Below, one piece after another: positions 25,573-34,201 of a stretch of 64,000 nt of DNA. Source of the DNA: an uncultured Lentisphaerota bacterium. Its GTDB lineage: Bacteria; Verrucomicrobiota; Kiritimatiellia; RFP12; UBA1067. The position numbers were made by a program, and so were the translations under genes. Under the pieces are notes generated by a model, which was not told the origin of the DNA, ran no database searches, and was given only the letters and a program-made list of their open reading frames with translations. The DNA is taken from assembly GCA_946413265.1 (NCBI GenBank), contig CAMKJU010000005.1, positions 1 to 64,000 on the forward strand, given 5' to 3'. Positions within the stretch are counted from its first letter, which is position 1; every line of letters begins with the position of its first letter.

Positions 25573-28413
25573 ATGAAAGAGAATGTCGGAGACGAGCAGG
25601 CTCATGTAGCCAATCTGCGAATGCGCCATGGCGAGGGGGATGCCGTGTCGGCGAAGCTGAGGCGCGGTTTTGCGGTCGGCAGAAGGTTGGCGGTGGCGGC
25701 ATTGGTCGCATTGTCCGCCATGGGCGCCTTCGCGGATGCCAAATCAGCGTGGTTTTCCAATCATAGTTTTTCATGGGTAACATTGACGAATACCATTACT
25801 GTCAATGTCGGCTCTGAGACTCCAACTGTCGTCCATACCAAAGATTTACTGGAAAATAACATTACTAGTAAGAACTTAGGTGGCGGTGTGACACTTGTTC
25901 TTACCGATTCAATATGGACTCTGAGAATGTCTGGTAATGTCTCTATATATGGGATTGATTCAAAAAAATCCATAGCCATTGAACTCATGCCTGGATCCTT
26001 CACGCACATTACAGCACCGCGTCCATATACTGACTCTGGTAACAACAAGAGTGTATATGGGATTTATTGTGAGCACGGGTTGCTCATTCATGGCAATGGA
26101 ACATTGTCGGTTAGCCACCTGGGGAGTAGTTTGTCTTCTCAGGGTTGTGGAATAGCGATACGCTATCGCGATCTTCTGATAACAGGTGGGGCTTCAGTTC
26201 GTGTGCAGACGGCTGGAGTGCCTGCGATAGAGGCGGGGAAGAATGGTGATGGCACATCGATGTCTGATTTGTCGGTCGTCGGTGCGCTGTTAGAGACGAC
26301 TGGCGGTAGGGTATGGTCGCGCGGGGACATGCTTTTTGACAGGGCCGTCGTCAACATATTATCCTTAGGAGAAGGAATAAATGCGTGGGGCAACTTGACC
26401 ATGGGCAGATCTTTCTGCGCGAGCATGGCGAGGGAAGGAACTGCAATCTCTACCACAAAGGTTCTGAATTTTGACAACTCCATAGTCTATGCGTTGTCGA
26501 AGGAGGACACGTGCGTAAAAGTGCTATACGACACCTCTCATGAACCGAGTCTTGTCGGAAAAGGTTTGTACAAGTTTGCGACGCTTGGAGGAACGGGGAA
26601 GTCTGCGTTTGAGTTTAATCTTCCAATGAAGTTCGAGGGCGGAGTACTTGTAACCTGTGCACCAGGCGGATATGGGATGCGGTCGACATTGTACGACTTT
26701 ACCCTCAATTCAGGGTTGATTCGTAACCAATATTCTATGAACCCAAAGAACGAGTTTTTTGTGAGCAGAGAACTTATGGACGCTTACGATTTTATTGTCG
26801 GGTGGGAGGCATTAGAATATGAAACAGAGTTCAATCCATATAATGAAATTGAGTTATTCATTGGATATACAATGCTTGACTGGATTGAAGCACAGGGCAT
26901 TGAAACGCCTAGTGGAGATGCGTACGCAGCTGTTGCGACGGCAAGTTTTTGCTTGAATGGAGGGACGATACTTCCTGAGGCGTCTGAAATGGGGGTGATC
27001 GTGAACGGTTCAGGCGGTGAGTATTTGGAACCGACAGTAAAAGGCGGTAGTCTGCGCGGGCCAATTGGATACTATTACATTTATGCGGGTGGCTATAACG
27101 AGATGTGTGCGGTTTCTGAAAGAGGGGCCGGACGGCATGCTGATGGGACTCCTGAATACGCTCTTGTCTGCGTGACAAATAGAGTTGCCGGCGAGCCGTA
27201 CAGTCGCGTCACGAGCGGCTGGACGGCCAAGCTGCCAAGCGGCTATGACACCTCGTCGCTTTATCTCGACGGCGAGAACAAGCTCTACTTCTGGGTGCCA
27301 GAGGAGTATGCAAAGTCCGGCTCTGGTGGTGGCTCCGGCTCAGGTAGAGGCTCGGGGTCAGGGAGAGGCACTTATTGGGATCGGACATACTGTACGGTCA
27401 CGCTTGACTTCAATGGCGGCAATGGAGGCATAGGAAGCAGTTTCCTTAATGTTCAGGTCAAGAGCGGTGAAGCGGTTGGATACTTGCCGGCGCCGACGCG
27501 GGCCGGCTATTCGTTCGATGGCTGGTGGACGGCGAAGAGCGGCGGGTTTCGGATAACCGCAGAGACTAAGGTGACTAGTTCCGTCACCTACTACGCGCAC
27601 TGGCGGTCGAACGGTTCATCCGGCGGTGGTTCGGGAAGTGACAGCGCCATCGGCGGGAGAATACCGGACATGACGTTCGCCAAGACGCAGGTGGTGACGG
27701 GGGCGTTGTACAGAGACGGCAATCTGGTCGGTTCGGTGCAGGTGAAGGCTGGGAAGATCAATGTACGAAAGGACACGGTGAATCTTACCATTGTAGCAAC
27801 AGTGTTGGCTGACGGAAAGGTGAAGAAGGTTACGGTCAGGGCGGTGTTGCGGGATGCGAGCGAGGCGAGATCGGCGCGTCACATGGGAACATTCTCTTTC
27901 AAGGCGCCGATTGGCGCTATGACGTTTGTGCTGAATACGGACGGAACCTTCTCGTTGACGAACGCCTCCTACGCAATGGGGAAGGCGACCGTGGGTGGTA
28001 CGCTGAAGAGCGGTTCGCGGGGAACCTTCCGGTTGGAGGGCTTCAATCTTGCTGTGCCTGGTGAGTCGCTGGGTAACCTATTGCCGTACGAGGTATCGTT
28101 TGGCATCGCGGGCACGAGATGGCAGTTTGCCAAGACGGCGGCCGTGAAGTGGGTGAAAGACAGGTCGACGGGTGAATCCGTCCTTGTGGCGGACTCGGAC
28201 AATCCTTCGTCCTTGAAACTCTCCTATGTGGCGAAGACAGGCGTCTTCAAAGGCTCGTTCAAGGCATACGCGTTGGAGACCGTGGCTGGTGGCAAGAAGA
28301 ATCTTAAGAAATACACGGTGAATGTAATTGGAATCGTGGCGGATGGCATTGGTCAGGGCGAGGCCTCATGCAGACGTCCATCCGCCGGTCCATGGAAGGT
28401 GACCGTGAAATAG
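25573..28413 (+). CDS. Secreted protein with InlB-type B-repeat (Listeria-Bacteroides repeat)
   Basis: The 946-residue protein has an unusual N-terminus: about 35 polar residues before the hydrophobic export segment (RRLAVAALVALSAMGAFADA). The good AGGAGGAAAGG at 25550-25560 supports the start at 25573. Residues about 60-570 are a beta-helix-like region with G-T-I/G-G-T rungs. A Gly-Ser-Arg linker follows (SGSGGGSGSGRGSGSGRG, about residues 580-600). Next is a single B-repeat of about 70 residues with the family signatures TLDFNGGNGG, P-T-R-A-G-Y-x-F-D-G-W-W-T and TYYAHW. A second Gly-rich linker leads to a C-terminal beta domain of about 250 residues with LKSGSRGTF and a final TVNVIGI. These repeats mediate cell-surface interactions in Gram-positive internalins; here they indicate an exported adhesin-like protein. 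The first half is noticeably A/T-richer than the flanking genes. Confidence 0.8.
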   Translation: MKENVGDEQAHVANLRMRHGEGDAVSAKLRRGFAVGRRLAVAALVALSAMGAFADAKSAWFSNHSFSWVTLTNTITVNVGSETPTVVHTKDLLENNITSKNLGGGVTLVLTDSIWTLRMSGNVSIYGIDSKKSIAIELMPGSFTHITAPRPYTDSGNNKSVYGIYCEHGLLIHGNGTLSVSHLGSSLSSQGCGIAIRYRDLLITGGASVRVQTAGVPAIEAGKNGDGTSMSDLSVVGALLETTGGRVWSRGDMLFDRAVVNILSLGEGINAWGNLTMGRSFCASMAREGTAISTTKVLNFDNSIVYALSKEDTCVKVLYDTSHEPSLVGKGLYKFATLGGTGKSAFEFNLPMKFEGGVLVTCAPGGYGMRSTLYDFTLNSGLIRNQYSMNPKNEFFVSRELMDAYDFIVGWEALEYETEFNPYNEIELFIGYTMLDWIEAQGIETPSGDAYAAVATASFCLNGGTILPEASEMGVIVNGSGGEYLEPTVKGGSLRGPIGYYYIYAGGYNEMCAVSERGAGRHADGTPEYALVCVTNRVAGEPYSRVTSGWTAKLPSGYDTSSLYLDGENKLYFWVPEEYAKSGSGGGSGSGRGSGSGRGTYWDRTYCTVTLDFNGGNGGIGSSFLNVQVKSGEAVGYLPAPTRAGYSFDGWWTAKSGGFRITAETKVTSSVTYYAHWRSNGSSGGGSGSDSAIGGRIPDMTFAKTQVVTGALYRDGNLVGSVQVKAGKINVRKDTVNLTIVATVLADGKVKKVTVRAVLRDASEARSARHMGTFSFKAPIGAMTFVLNTDGTFSLTNASYAMGKATVGGTLKSGSRGTFRLEGFNLAVPGESLGNLLPYEVSFGIAGTRWQFAKTAAVKWVKDRSTGESVLVADSDNPSSLKLSYVAKTGVFKGSFKAYALETVAGGKKNLKKYTVNVIGIVADGIGQGEASCRRPSAGPWKVTVK

Positions 28414-28463
28414 AAATCCGCGTATTGGCAAGAAGGTATCTTTGCGAGCGGCAGGGATTATGG

Positions 28464-28469
28464 TAAACT
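28464..28469 (+). promoter_or_regulatory. Extended -10 box of fmt
   Basis: TGG-TAAACT, with a weak TTTGCG at 28441-28446 (17-base spacer). The fmt ATG follows nine bases after the -10, and no Shine-Dalgarno sequence is present, so the leader would be zero to three bases. Confidence 0.55.
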
Positions 28470-28478
28470 ATCCCCGTC

Positions 28479-29471
28479 ATGCGAATTGTTTTTATGGGTT
28501 CATCATCGGCTTCGGCCATGTGTCTGAAGGGCCTCCTGCGCTATCCTGAGCTGCAGGTGGTCGGCCTTGTCACACAGCCGGACCGTCCGGCGGGGCGCGG
28601 GCGCGAGCTCACGCCGTGTCCTTGTCGTAAGTACGCGATCGAGCGCGGCATCAAGGAATGCATCACTCCAGAGAACGTGAACGCGCCCGAGGCGCTCGCG
28701 TGGATTCGCGCGAAGAAGCCGGACGCGATCGCCGTGGTTGCATTCGGGCAGTTCCTCAAGAAGGAGATTCTCGAACTACCGCCGTTCGGCTGCATCAACT
28801 GTCATTTTTCGCTTCTGCCTAAGTACCGAGGTGCTGCGCCCGTGACGGCTGCGGTGCTTGCCGGCGACGAGCTTTCCGGCGTGAGCGTGATCAAGATGGG
28901 CCTTGGCATGGATGACGGCCCGATCCTGATGAGCAAGGTGGAGCCGGTCTATCCGGAGGACACGGCGGAAACGCTCATGGAGAAGCTCGCGATCTGCGGC
29001 GGCGTTACCCTCGCTAAGACAATGCGGATGCTTGCAGCGGGCACGCTGCCCCCGCCCCAGCCGCAGGAGGAGGCGCGCGTCACGTTTGCGCACAAGATCA
29101 AGAAGACGGACGGCCTCATCGACTGGAGCCGTCTGCGCTCGTACGACATCGAACGCATGCTGCGCGCCTACGTGCCCTGGCCGGGCTGCTACACCTTCCT
29201 CCCCATGCGTTTCCGCAGGAAGGGGAACACGGGGCGCGTGACCGTGATGGGCGTCGAGTTCGTGCCGTCCGACAAGATCGCCCCCGCATGGCGCGGCGAG
29301 ATGCCGGGTACGGTCCTCTCCACTACGAAGCGCGGACCGATCATCCGCACGCTCGACGGCGCGGTGCTGCTCGTGTCGCTAAAGGCCGAGGGCGCGCGCG
29401 CGATGGGCGGCGGACAGTTTCTGCTGGGGCGTCCGCTCACGCCGCTGACGGACATGTTGCTGAACGACTGA
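28479..29471 (+). CDS. fmt: Methionyl-tRNA formyltransferase
   Basis: The 330-residue protein matches Fmt throughout. It transfers a formyl group from 10-formyl-tetrahydrofolate to initiator Met-tRNA in the cytoplasm. The N-terminal formyltransferase fold begins MRIVFMGSSS. The active-site segment is CINCHFSLLPKYRGAAPV, with Asn107, His109 and the conserved SLLP loop, and the catalytic Asp lies in MDDGPIL (about residue 145-146). The C-terminal OB-fold starts near residue 205 (KKTDGLIDW, W-P-G-C-Y-T-F). Length is normal. The usual partner gene def (peptide deformylase) is not adjacent. The next gene, a nucleoside phosphorylase, starts 12 bases after the stop, so the two are likely co-transcribed. 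Confidence 0.95.
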   Translation: MRIVFMGSSSASAMCLKGLLRYPELQVVGLVTQPDRPAGRGRELTPCPCRKYAIERGIKECITPENVNAPEALAWIRAKKPDAIAVVAFGQFLKKEILELPPFGCINCHFSLLPKYRGAAPVTAAVLAGDELSGVSVIKMGLGMDDGPILMSKVEPVYPEDTAETLMEKLAICGGVTLAKTMRMLAAGTLPPPQPQEEARVTFAHKIKKTDGLIDWSRLRSYDIERMLRAYVPWPGCYTFLPMRFRRKGNTGRVTVMGVEFVPSDKIAPAWRGEMPGTVLSTTKRGPIIRTLDGAVLLVSLKAEGARAMGGGQFLLGRPLTPLTDMLLND

Positions 29472-29483
29472 CGGGAGGCGGTC

Positions 29484-30797
29484 ATGATCGTCAAACTGCT
29501 GCTCGACAAAAAACGAGAAGGGGGCGAACTGGCGCCGGAGGAGATTCGCGCGCTGATCGACGCCTACACGCGCGGAGATGTGCCCGACTACCAGATGGCG
29601 GCGTTCGCGATGGCCGTGTGCTGCCGCGGGATGACGCCGGCGGAGACGCACGCGCTCACGGACGCAATGCAGCATTCCGGCGAATGCCTCAAATGGCAAG
29701 GACCTTCCGCCGACAAGCATTCGACGGGCGGCATCGGCGACAAACTTTCGCTCATCATCCAACCGCTTGCCGCGTCATGCGGGATATCCGTGCCGTCCCT
29801 TGCGGGACGCGGCCTCGGGCTCACGGGAGGCACGGTGGACAAGCTCGAGTCGATTCCCGGCTACAACGCATGCCTGTCGCTTGACGATTTCAGGCGCGTG
29901 GTGTCGGAATGTGGCGTGTCGATCGCCGCGCAGACGGCGGAGATCGCGCCGGCGGACAAGAAGCTCTACGCGCTCCGCGACGTGACGGGCACGGTGCCGT
30001 CGATTCCGCTCATCGTAGGCTCGATTCTCTCGAAGAAGCTCGCGGAGGGCGCGGGGACGCTCGTCTTCGACGTGAAGTGCGGCGCGGGTGCGTTCATGAA
30101 GACGCGCGCGGAGGCGTGCGCGCTCGCGCGGGCACTGGTGGATGGTGCGCGCGCGGCGGGACGTCGCGCGGCGGCGCTTGTGACGGCGATGGACGAGCCG
30201 CTCGGGTGGACTGTTGGCAACGCGCTTGAGGTTGAGGAGGCGATTGGGGTGCTGGGGGGCGGCGCGCTCGGTGATCGCGCCCTACCGTGGCCGCTCCCGG
30301 ATGATGTGGTGGAGCTTTCAGTGGAGTTGGCGGCGCGGATGGTGGCGTTGGAGAAGGGCGTGGCGCTTGAAGAGGCGCGGGCGATGTGCCGGGAGAACCT
30401 TGCGAACGGCGCGGCCTGGGCGCGGTTTGCGGAGATGGTGAAGTTGCACGGCGGCGACTTGGAGGCGTTCGCGTTGCGTCCGCGCGGCGAGGCGCACGTT
30501 GTCGCTGCGTCGTGTGCCGGGTATGTGGCGCGGGTCGACGCGGAGGGAATAGCGAAGGCGGCGTTCGAGTTGGGGGCGGGGCGTGCGAAGTCCGATGATG
30601 CCATCGACTTCTCGGCCGGCGTGACGCTCGCCGTGGCGCATGGTGACCGCGTGGAGGTTGGGCAGCCGCTTGCGTGGCTGTATGCGCCAACGCGGCCGGA
30701 GCGTCTGGCCGATGCGGCGCGACTTGTCCAGGAGTCTGTTGCGGTCACGTCGGAGCAGCCAGTTGCCAAGCAGTTGATACTGGAGGTGGTCGAATGA
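29484..30797 (+). CDS. pdp: Pyrimidine-nucleoside / thymidine phosphorylase
   Basis: The 437-residue enzyme cleaves thymidine, uridine or deoxyuridine with phosphate, giving the base and (deoxy)ribose 1-phosphate. The family signatures are present in order: an N-terminal helical domain, DKHSTGGIGDK (77-87, phosphate site), LAGRGLGLTGGTVDKLESIPG, and GTLVFDVKCGAGAFMKT (close to the family's V-x-D-V-K-x-G-x-G-A-F-M). The C-terminal domain is the expected PYNP alpha/beta domain. Length fits pdp/deoA; I cannot separate the two substrate classes with confidence. A GGGAGG precedes the start. Its stop overlaps the next ATG (ATGA at 30794-30797), so the GspG-like gene downstream is translationally coupled. 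The 5'-nucleotidase at 23607 could provide its substrate. Confidence 0.92.
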   Translation: MIVKLLLDKKREGGELAPEEIRALIDAYTRGDVPDYQMAAFAMAVCCRGMTPAETHALTDAMQHSGECLKWQGPSADKHSTGGIGDKLSLIIQPLAASCGISVPSLAGRGLGLTGGTVDKLESIPGYNACLSLDDFRRVVSECGVSIAAQTAEIAPADKKLYALRDVTGTVPSIPLIVGSILSKKLAEGAGTLVFDVKCGAGAFMKTRAEACALARALVDGARAAGRRAAALVTAMDEPLGWTVGNALEVEEAIGVLGGGALGDRALPWPLPDDVVELSVELAARMVALEKGVALEEARAMCRENLANGAAWARFAEMVKLHGGDLEAFALRPRGEAHVVAASCAGYVARVDAEGIAKAAFELGAGRAKSDDAIDFSAGVTLAVAHGDRVEVGQPLAWLYAPTRPERLADAARLVQESVAVTSEQPVAKQLILEVVE

Positions 30798-31447
30798 CGG
30801 AAGCGGAAAAGTCGTCACCGAAGAGGCGTCCGCTCTCGAAGCAGGAGCGCAACAGGAAGATCAAGGCCATCTACCATGAGCTGGAGGCCAAGAAGCGGGA
30901 GCTGGGTCTGCGTGCGCCGATGATCAAGCGCGGGCCGGTGTTCTACGTGGCAGTGCTTGTGGTGCTGCTGTTGATCGGGGGGCTTGTGATCCAGGCCGCC
31001 GGAAAGGGCGGCGGCAAGAAGATGCGCGACGGCAACATCGTCAGGGCCGAGCAGAGCGTGTCCGCGCTTGCCGAGGCGCTGGGGCGGTTCAAGTTCCACT
31101 GCGGGGTCTACCCTACGGAGAAGGAGGGGCTGGCCGCGCTTTCGGAGAAGTTCTCGACGCACGCGGGTTGGGTCGGCCCCTACGCCGAGCGGATACTGCC
31201 AGATCCGTGGAAGCATCCCTACGTGTACGAGCCGACGAACGATCCGCCGGTCGTGCTGTCGTTGGGGCCGGACGGCGTACGCGGCACGGCGGACGACATC
31301 GTGCCGGATCCGGAGCTCTTCGCGAAGCCGTTCAAGGACACGTCCTGGACGAACGACTGGGTCTATTTCAGCCGACGTGGCATCGTGGTGGTGCCCACGC
31401 AGGAGGAGAAGGAGAAACTTCTCAAGGAAGGGATGCGGGATCGGTAA
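30794..31447 (+). CDS. GspG-like (type II secretion pseudopilin) protein without a prepilin leader
   Basis: The 217-residue protein starts at the ATG that overlaps the pdp stop codon. The N-terminal 45 residues are highly charged (KSSPKRRPLSKQERNRK) and lead into one transmembrane helix (about 48-68, PVFYVAVLVVLLLIGGLVI). The soluble domain resembles the GspG core. It has CGVYPTEKEGLAAL, WVGPYAERILPDPWKHPYVYEP and LSLGPDGVRGTADDI, corresponding to the family's YPT..GL.AL, GPY...LP.DPW..PY.Y and LG.DG..GG...A.DI. It lacks the G-F-T-L-x-E prepilin cleavage motif, so it would not be processed by a prepilin peptidase like a true pseudopilin. It may be a membrane-tethered GspG-fold protein. No other secretion gene is close. 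Confidence 0.75.
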   Translation: MTEAEKSSPKRRPLSKQERNRKIKAIYHELEAKKRELGLRAPMIKRGPVFYVAVLVVLLLIGGLVIQAAGKGGGKKMRDGNIVRAEQSVSALAEALGRFKFHCGVYPTEKEGLAALSEKFSTHAGWVGPYAERILPDPWKHPYVYEPTNDPPVVLSLGPDGVRGTADDIVPDPELFAKPFKDTSWTNDWVYFSRRGIVVVPTQEEKEKLLKEGMRDR

Positions 31448-31658
31448 GCCGCTTGCGGCGCAACGCCAGGATGGCTCCGCCCACAAGCAACAGCAGGCAG
31501 CCGGAAGGCTCTGGAACCGCGTAGAGTTCGGGCGCCCACGGTACCTGGTCTTGCAACGAGACGCCGCCGGAGGAGATGTGGCTTGTCAGGTCCCTGTAGT
31601 AGGCTTGCGCCGTGGCAGGGGGAAAGGTCTGCCTGGAGCGAGATAGTGAAAACGCCGG
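31422..31658 (-). pseudogene. Remnant of a PEP-CTERM protein gene
   Basis: On the minus strand an open frame from 31658 down to the stop at 31422-31424 contains a complete PEP-CTERM tail: AVPEPSG, then CLLLLVGGAILALRRKR, then a short LTDPASLP. It is nearly the same as the tail of the protein ending at 20830. The frame has no start codon and is closed upstream by a stop at 31659-31661; another minus frame over the same region contains a VFTISLQ-type strand, so a frameshift may have separated the body. The 3' end overlaps the GspG-like gene by 26 bases in the opposite direction. I read it as a broken gene partly displaced by the promoter of the AAA-ATPase/nuclease gene. Confidence 0.55.
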
Positions 31659-31684
31659 TCACTGCGCGGATCGCTGAATTATGG

Positions 31685-31690
31685 TATACT
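31685..31690 (+). promoter_or_regulatory. Extended -10 box, leaderless type
   Basis: TGG-TATACT lies six bases before the ATG at 31697. No clear -35 and no Shine-Dalgarno sequence are visible. Confidence 0.7.
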
Positions 31691-31696
31691 TACCGC

Positions 31697-33454
31697 ATGG
31701 CTAAGAAGCGCACAGACCTCAAGATACCTTACGGCGTGTCGGATTTCAGGCGGATCCGCAGGGAGGGGTACTACTACGTCGACAAGACGGAGTACCTTGC
31801 GCAGATGGAGGCGCGGGACAGTTTCATCTTCTTCGTCCGCCCGCGCCGGTTCGGCAAGTCGCTCTTCATCTCGATGATGGAGAGCTACTACGACCTCAAT
31901 CGGAAAAAGGACTTCAAGAAACTCTTCGGCGATCTCTGGATCGGCAAGTACCCCACGGAGAACGCCAACCGCTTCATGACACTGAAACTCGACTTCTCGA
32001 AAGTCGGAGGCACTGGTGAGGTGCTGGAGCGGGCGTTCGAGGATCATATCAGCAAGCAACTTGATGATATGGTGTTGCGATATCCGTCGTGCTTCGACGC
32101 TGAATTCCGCGCTTCGTTTACAGGGCAGCCAGCGTCTGGAAAGCTTGCCGACATTGTCAACAAGGCTCGCCGTTCCAGTATCCCCCTATACCTGATCATC
32201 GACGAGTACGACAACTTCACGAACCAGATGATCCGCGCGGCGGGGGTGACGGACTACCGCAAGATTACGCATGGCGCGGGGTTCTACCGCAACTGGTTCA
32301 AGAAGTTCAAGGGCGAGTTCGACCGTATTTTCATGACGGGCGTCTCGCCCGTTACGCTGGATGACCTCACGAGCGGCTTCAACATTGCAAAGAACCTCTC
32401 CCTTGACGCCTACTGCAACGCCACGCTCGGTTTCTCGACAGCGGAGGCCGTGAAGATGTTCTCCGATTTCAAGGGTACGGGAAGGTTCACGCACGGCGAT
32501 CCCGTGGCGATCGTCGAGTCCATCAAGCCCTGGTATGACGGCTACTGCTTCGCGAAGAAGAAGGTGGGCGTGGAGTGCGTGTTCAACTCCGACATGACGC
32601 TCTACTACCTCAAGAGCCTTGTCGAGACGGGCGAACCGCCTGAGAACATGGTGGATGCCAACATCAAGACGGACTATGACAAGCTCAAGACGATCTCCGA
32701 CCTCCAGCGTACCGTGTTCAAGATGGAGCCCCTTGAGGCTCTGCCGATGACGGAGCAGGCCGTCGCCAAGGGCGGCGTCCAGTTCCCGCTCGTGGAGTCG
32801 TTCCCCGCCGAGGCGATCGTCAAGCCCGAGAATTTCCGGTCGCTCTTCTTCTACTACGGGCTTCTCTCGATGGCTGGACGCAAGATGGGCGCGACGGTGT
32901 TCGCCGTGCCGAACGCTTGCGTGGAGAAGCAGATATACAGTTACCTTCGCGACCGGTATTTCCCGCCATCGAAGAGCTTCCTAGACTGGGACGCCGCAGC
33001 GCAGTCCTTCGCCTACGAGGGCAAGTGGAAGGAGTTCTTTGAGCTTGTCTCCAAGAACTTCGCGGAGACGACGCCGATACGCGGCGGCATCGATGGCGAG
33101 GTGCGCATGCAGGGGTACTTCCAGTGCGAGATGGGGCATCTGCCGCAGTTCATCACATGTCCTGAACTGGAGATGTCGCACGGCAACTGCGACTTCTTCC
33201 TCTTCCCGGAGCGCCACTACTACGGCGACGTGCTGCACAGCTACATCGTCGAGTTCAAGTACCTCAAGAAGGGCGCGAAGAAAGCGGAACTGGATGCGCA
33301 GCGCAAGGAAGGGGGCGCGCAGCTGCAGGCGTACGCGAAGGACAAGAAGATCCCTGCGCTCGCGAAGGGCACGACACTCCATCTCATCCTCGTCCAATAC
33401 CGTGGTCCCAAGATGTGCACCTGCGAACTTGTGGGTGAGAAGCGGTACGAATGA
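31697..33454 (+). CDS. AAA-ATPase-like / PD-(D/E)XK nuclease protein
   Basis: The 585-residue protein has the two parts of the AAA-ATPase-like (PF09820) plus DUF1703 nuclease (PF08011) family. Near the N-terminus are IPYGVSDFRRIRREGYYYVDKT-type residues and the P-loop-like RPRRFGKSL (48-56). The Walker B-like motif is LIIDEYDNF. The middle contains KPWYDGYCF, typical of the family. The C-terminal PD-(D/E)XK part shows CDFFLFPE, then IVEFKYLK and a Q-containing LQAYA helix. The biological role of the family is not established; copies are multiplied in gut Bacteroidetes and PVC genomes. A longer frame extends upstream to 31583, but the -10 at 31685-31690 fixes the start at 31697. A divergent relative is encoded on the minus strand at 61515-63077. 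Confidence 0.88.
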   Translation: MAKKRTDLKIPYGVSDFRRIRREGYYYVDKTEYLAQMEARDSFIFFVRPRRFGKSLFISMMESYYDLNRKKDFKKLFGDLWIGKYPTENANRFMTLKLDFSKVGGTGEVLERAFEDHISKQLDDMVLRYPSCFDAEFRASFTGQPASGKLADIVNKARRSSIPLYLIIDEYDNFTNQMIRAAGVTDYRKITHGAGFYRNWFKKFKGEFDRIFMTGVSPVTLDDLTSGFNIAKNLSLDAYCNATLGFSTAEAVKMFSDFKGTGRFTHGDPVAIVESIKPWYDGYCFAKKKVGVECVFNSDMTLYYLKSLVETGEPPENMVDANIKTDYDKLKTISDLQRTVFKMEPLEALPMTEQAVAKGGVQFPLVESFPAEAIVKPENFRSLFFYYGLLSMAGRKMGATVFAVPNACVEKQIYSYLRDRYFPPSKSFLDWDAAAQSFAYEGKWKEFFELVSKNFAETTPIRGGIDGEVRMQGYFQCEMGHLPQFITCPELEMSHGNCDFFLFPERHYYGDVLHSYIVEFKYLKKGAKKAELDAQRKEGGAQLQAYAKDKKIPALAKGTTLHLILVQYRGPKMCTCELVGEKRYE

Positions 33455-33495
33455 TTGGCAACACACCAACACCGCAGGGAACGCGGAATTTATGA

Positions 33496-33501
33496 TATAC
33501 T
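33496..33501 (+). promoter_or_regulatory. Extended -10 box of the sigma factor-protease unit, leaderless type
   Basis: TGA-TATACT lies seven bases before the ATG at 33509. There is no Shine-Dalgarno sequence and no clear -35. Confidence 0.7.
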
Positions 33502-33508
33502 GTTTGCC

Positions 33509-34201
33509 ATGCGACAAATGAGGAAATCTCCGACAAACAGTGACGGTTACGCTGAAAGGCTGTCCGAGCACGAGATCTACGAGCTGATGAAGCTCCATGA
33601 CGATCTCGCCTGGCGTCTCGTGTGGGAAAAGGCCGTCTTGGCCGAGGCGAAGTCCCTCCGCAGCGCGCGCATGGCGCGCGAATGGGGCGTGACGCCCGAG
33701 GAACTGATGGGCATCCTCTACGAGGACATGATCGCCAAGAAGAAAATCGAGCTGTTCCGCGACGACGGCGGGAGCCTGTGGGGATGGCTGCGGCAGTACG
33801 TGCGGGGGTACATCCGGCGGGCGAATCCGGCTGCGCGTGGGGAGGTTTCGCTAGAGGGGGCGGACGATTCCGACTTCGGGGACGAAGAGGGCGGGGCGAG
33901 CTATACGGATAAAATTTCAAAAATGCTGTCAGATGCGCAGGGCCGGGACGCCAATCCCTCTGAAGACCCTGCGATGCGACGGCGGGAGGAGTGGGCCCTT
34001 GTGCAGACCTGCTTCGGCGATCTCTGGAAGGAGAATCCCCTCCGGGCCTACGTCCACCTGCTGAAACTTCGCTTGAACCTGTCTTCAATGGAAATCAAAA
34101 ACATGCTCGGCATCAGCTCGGAGGCGAACGTGGACCAGTTGTTCTCCCGCGCGCTGAAAGACATGAGAAAGTTGAAGGATGAACATGAAGAACGCGATTG
34201 A
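33509..34201 (+). CDS. ECF-like RNA polymerase sigma factor
   Basis: The 230-residue protein is organised like a small sigma-70 family member. Residues about 55-100 match region 2: a helical ELMGILYEDMIAKKKIELF then GSLWGWLRQYVRGYIRR, comparable with the L-x-x-x-x-x-F-D-x-x-x-S-L-x-x-W-L segment of ECF sigma factors. An acidic linker (about 105-150) follows. The last 60 residues contain a region-4 helix-turn-helix (LNLSSMEIKNMLGISSEANVDQLFSRALKDMRKL). The match is by architecture, and it is a divergent member. It opens a tight unit: the next gene overlaps its end by 17 bases and the papain-like protease gene follows one base later, so it probably directs transcription of this unit or of a stress regulon. 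No classical anti-sigma gene is visible. Confidence 0.72.
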   Translation: MRQMRKSPTNSDGYAERLSEHEIYELMKLHDDLAWRLVWEKAVLAEAKSLRSARMAREWGVTPEELMGILYEDMIAKKKIELFRDDGGSLWGWLRQYVRGYIRRANPAARGEVSLEGADDSDFGDEEGGASYTDKISKMLSDAQGRDANPSEDPAMRRREEWALVQTCFGDLWKENPLRAYVHLLKLRLNLSSMEIKNMLGISSEANVDQLFSRALKDMRKLKDEHEERD

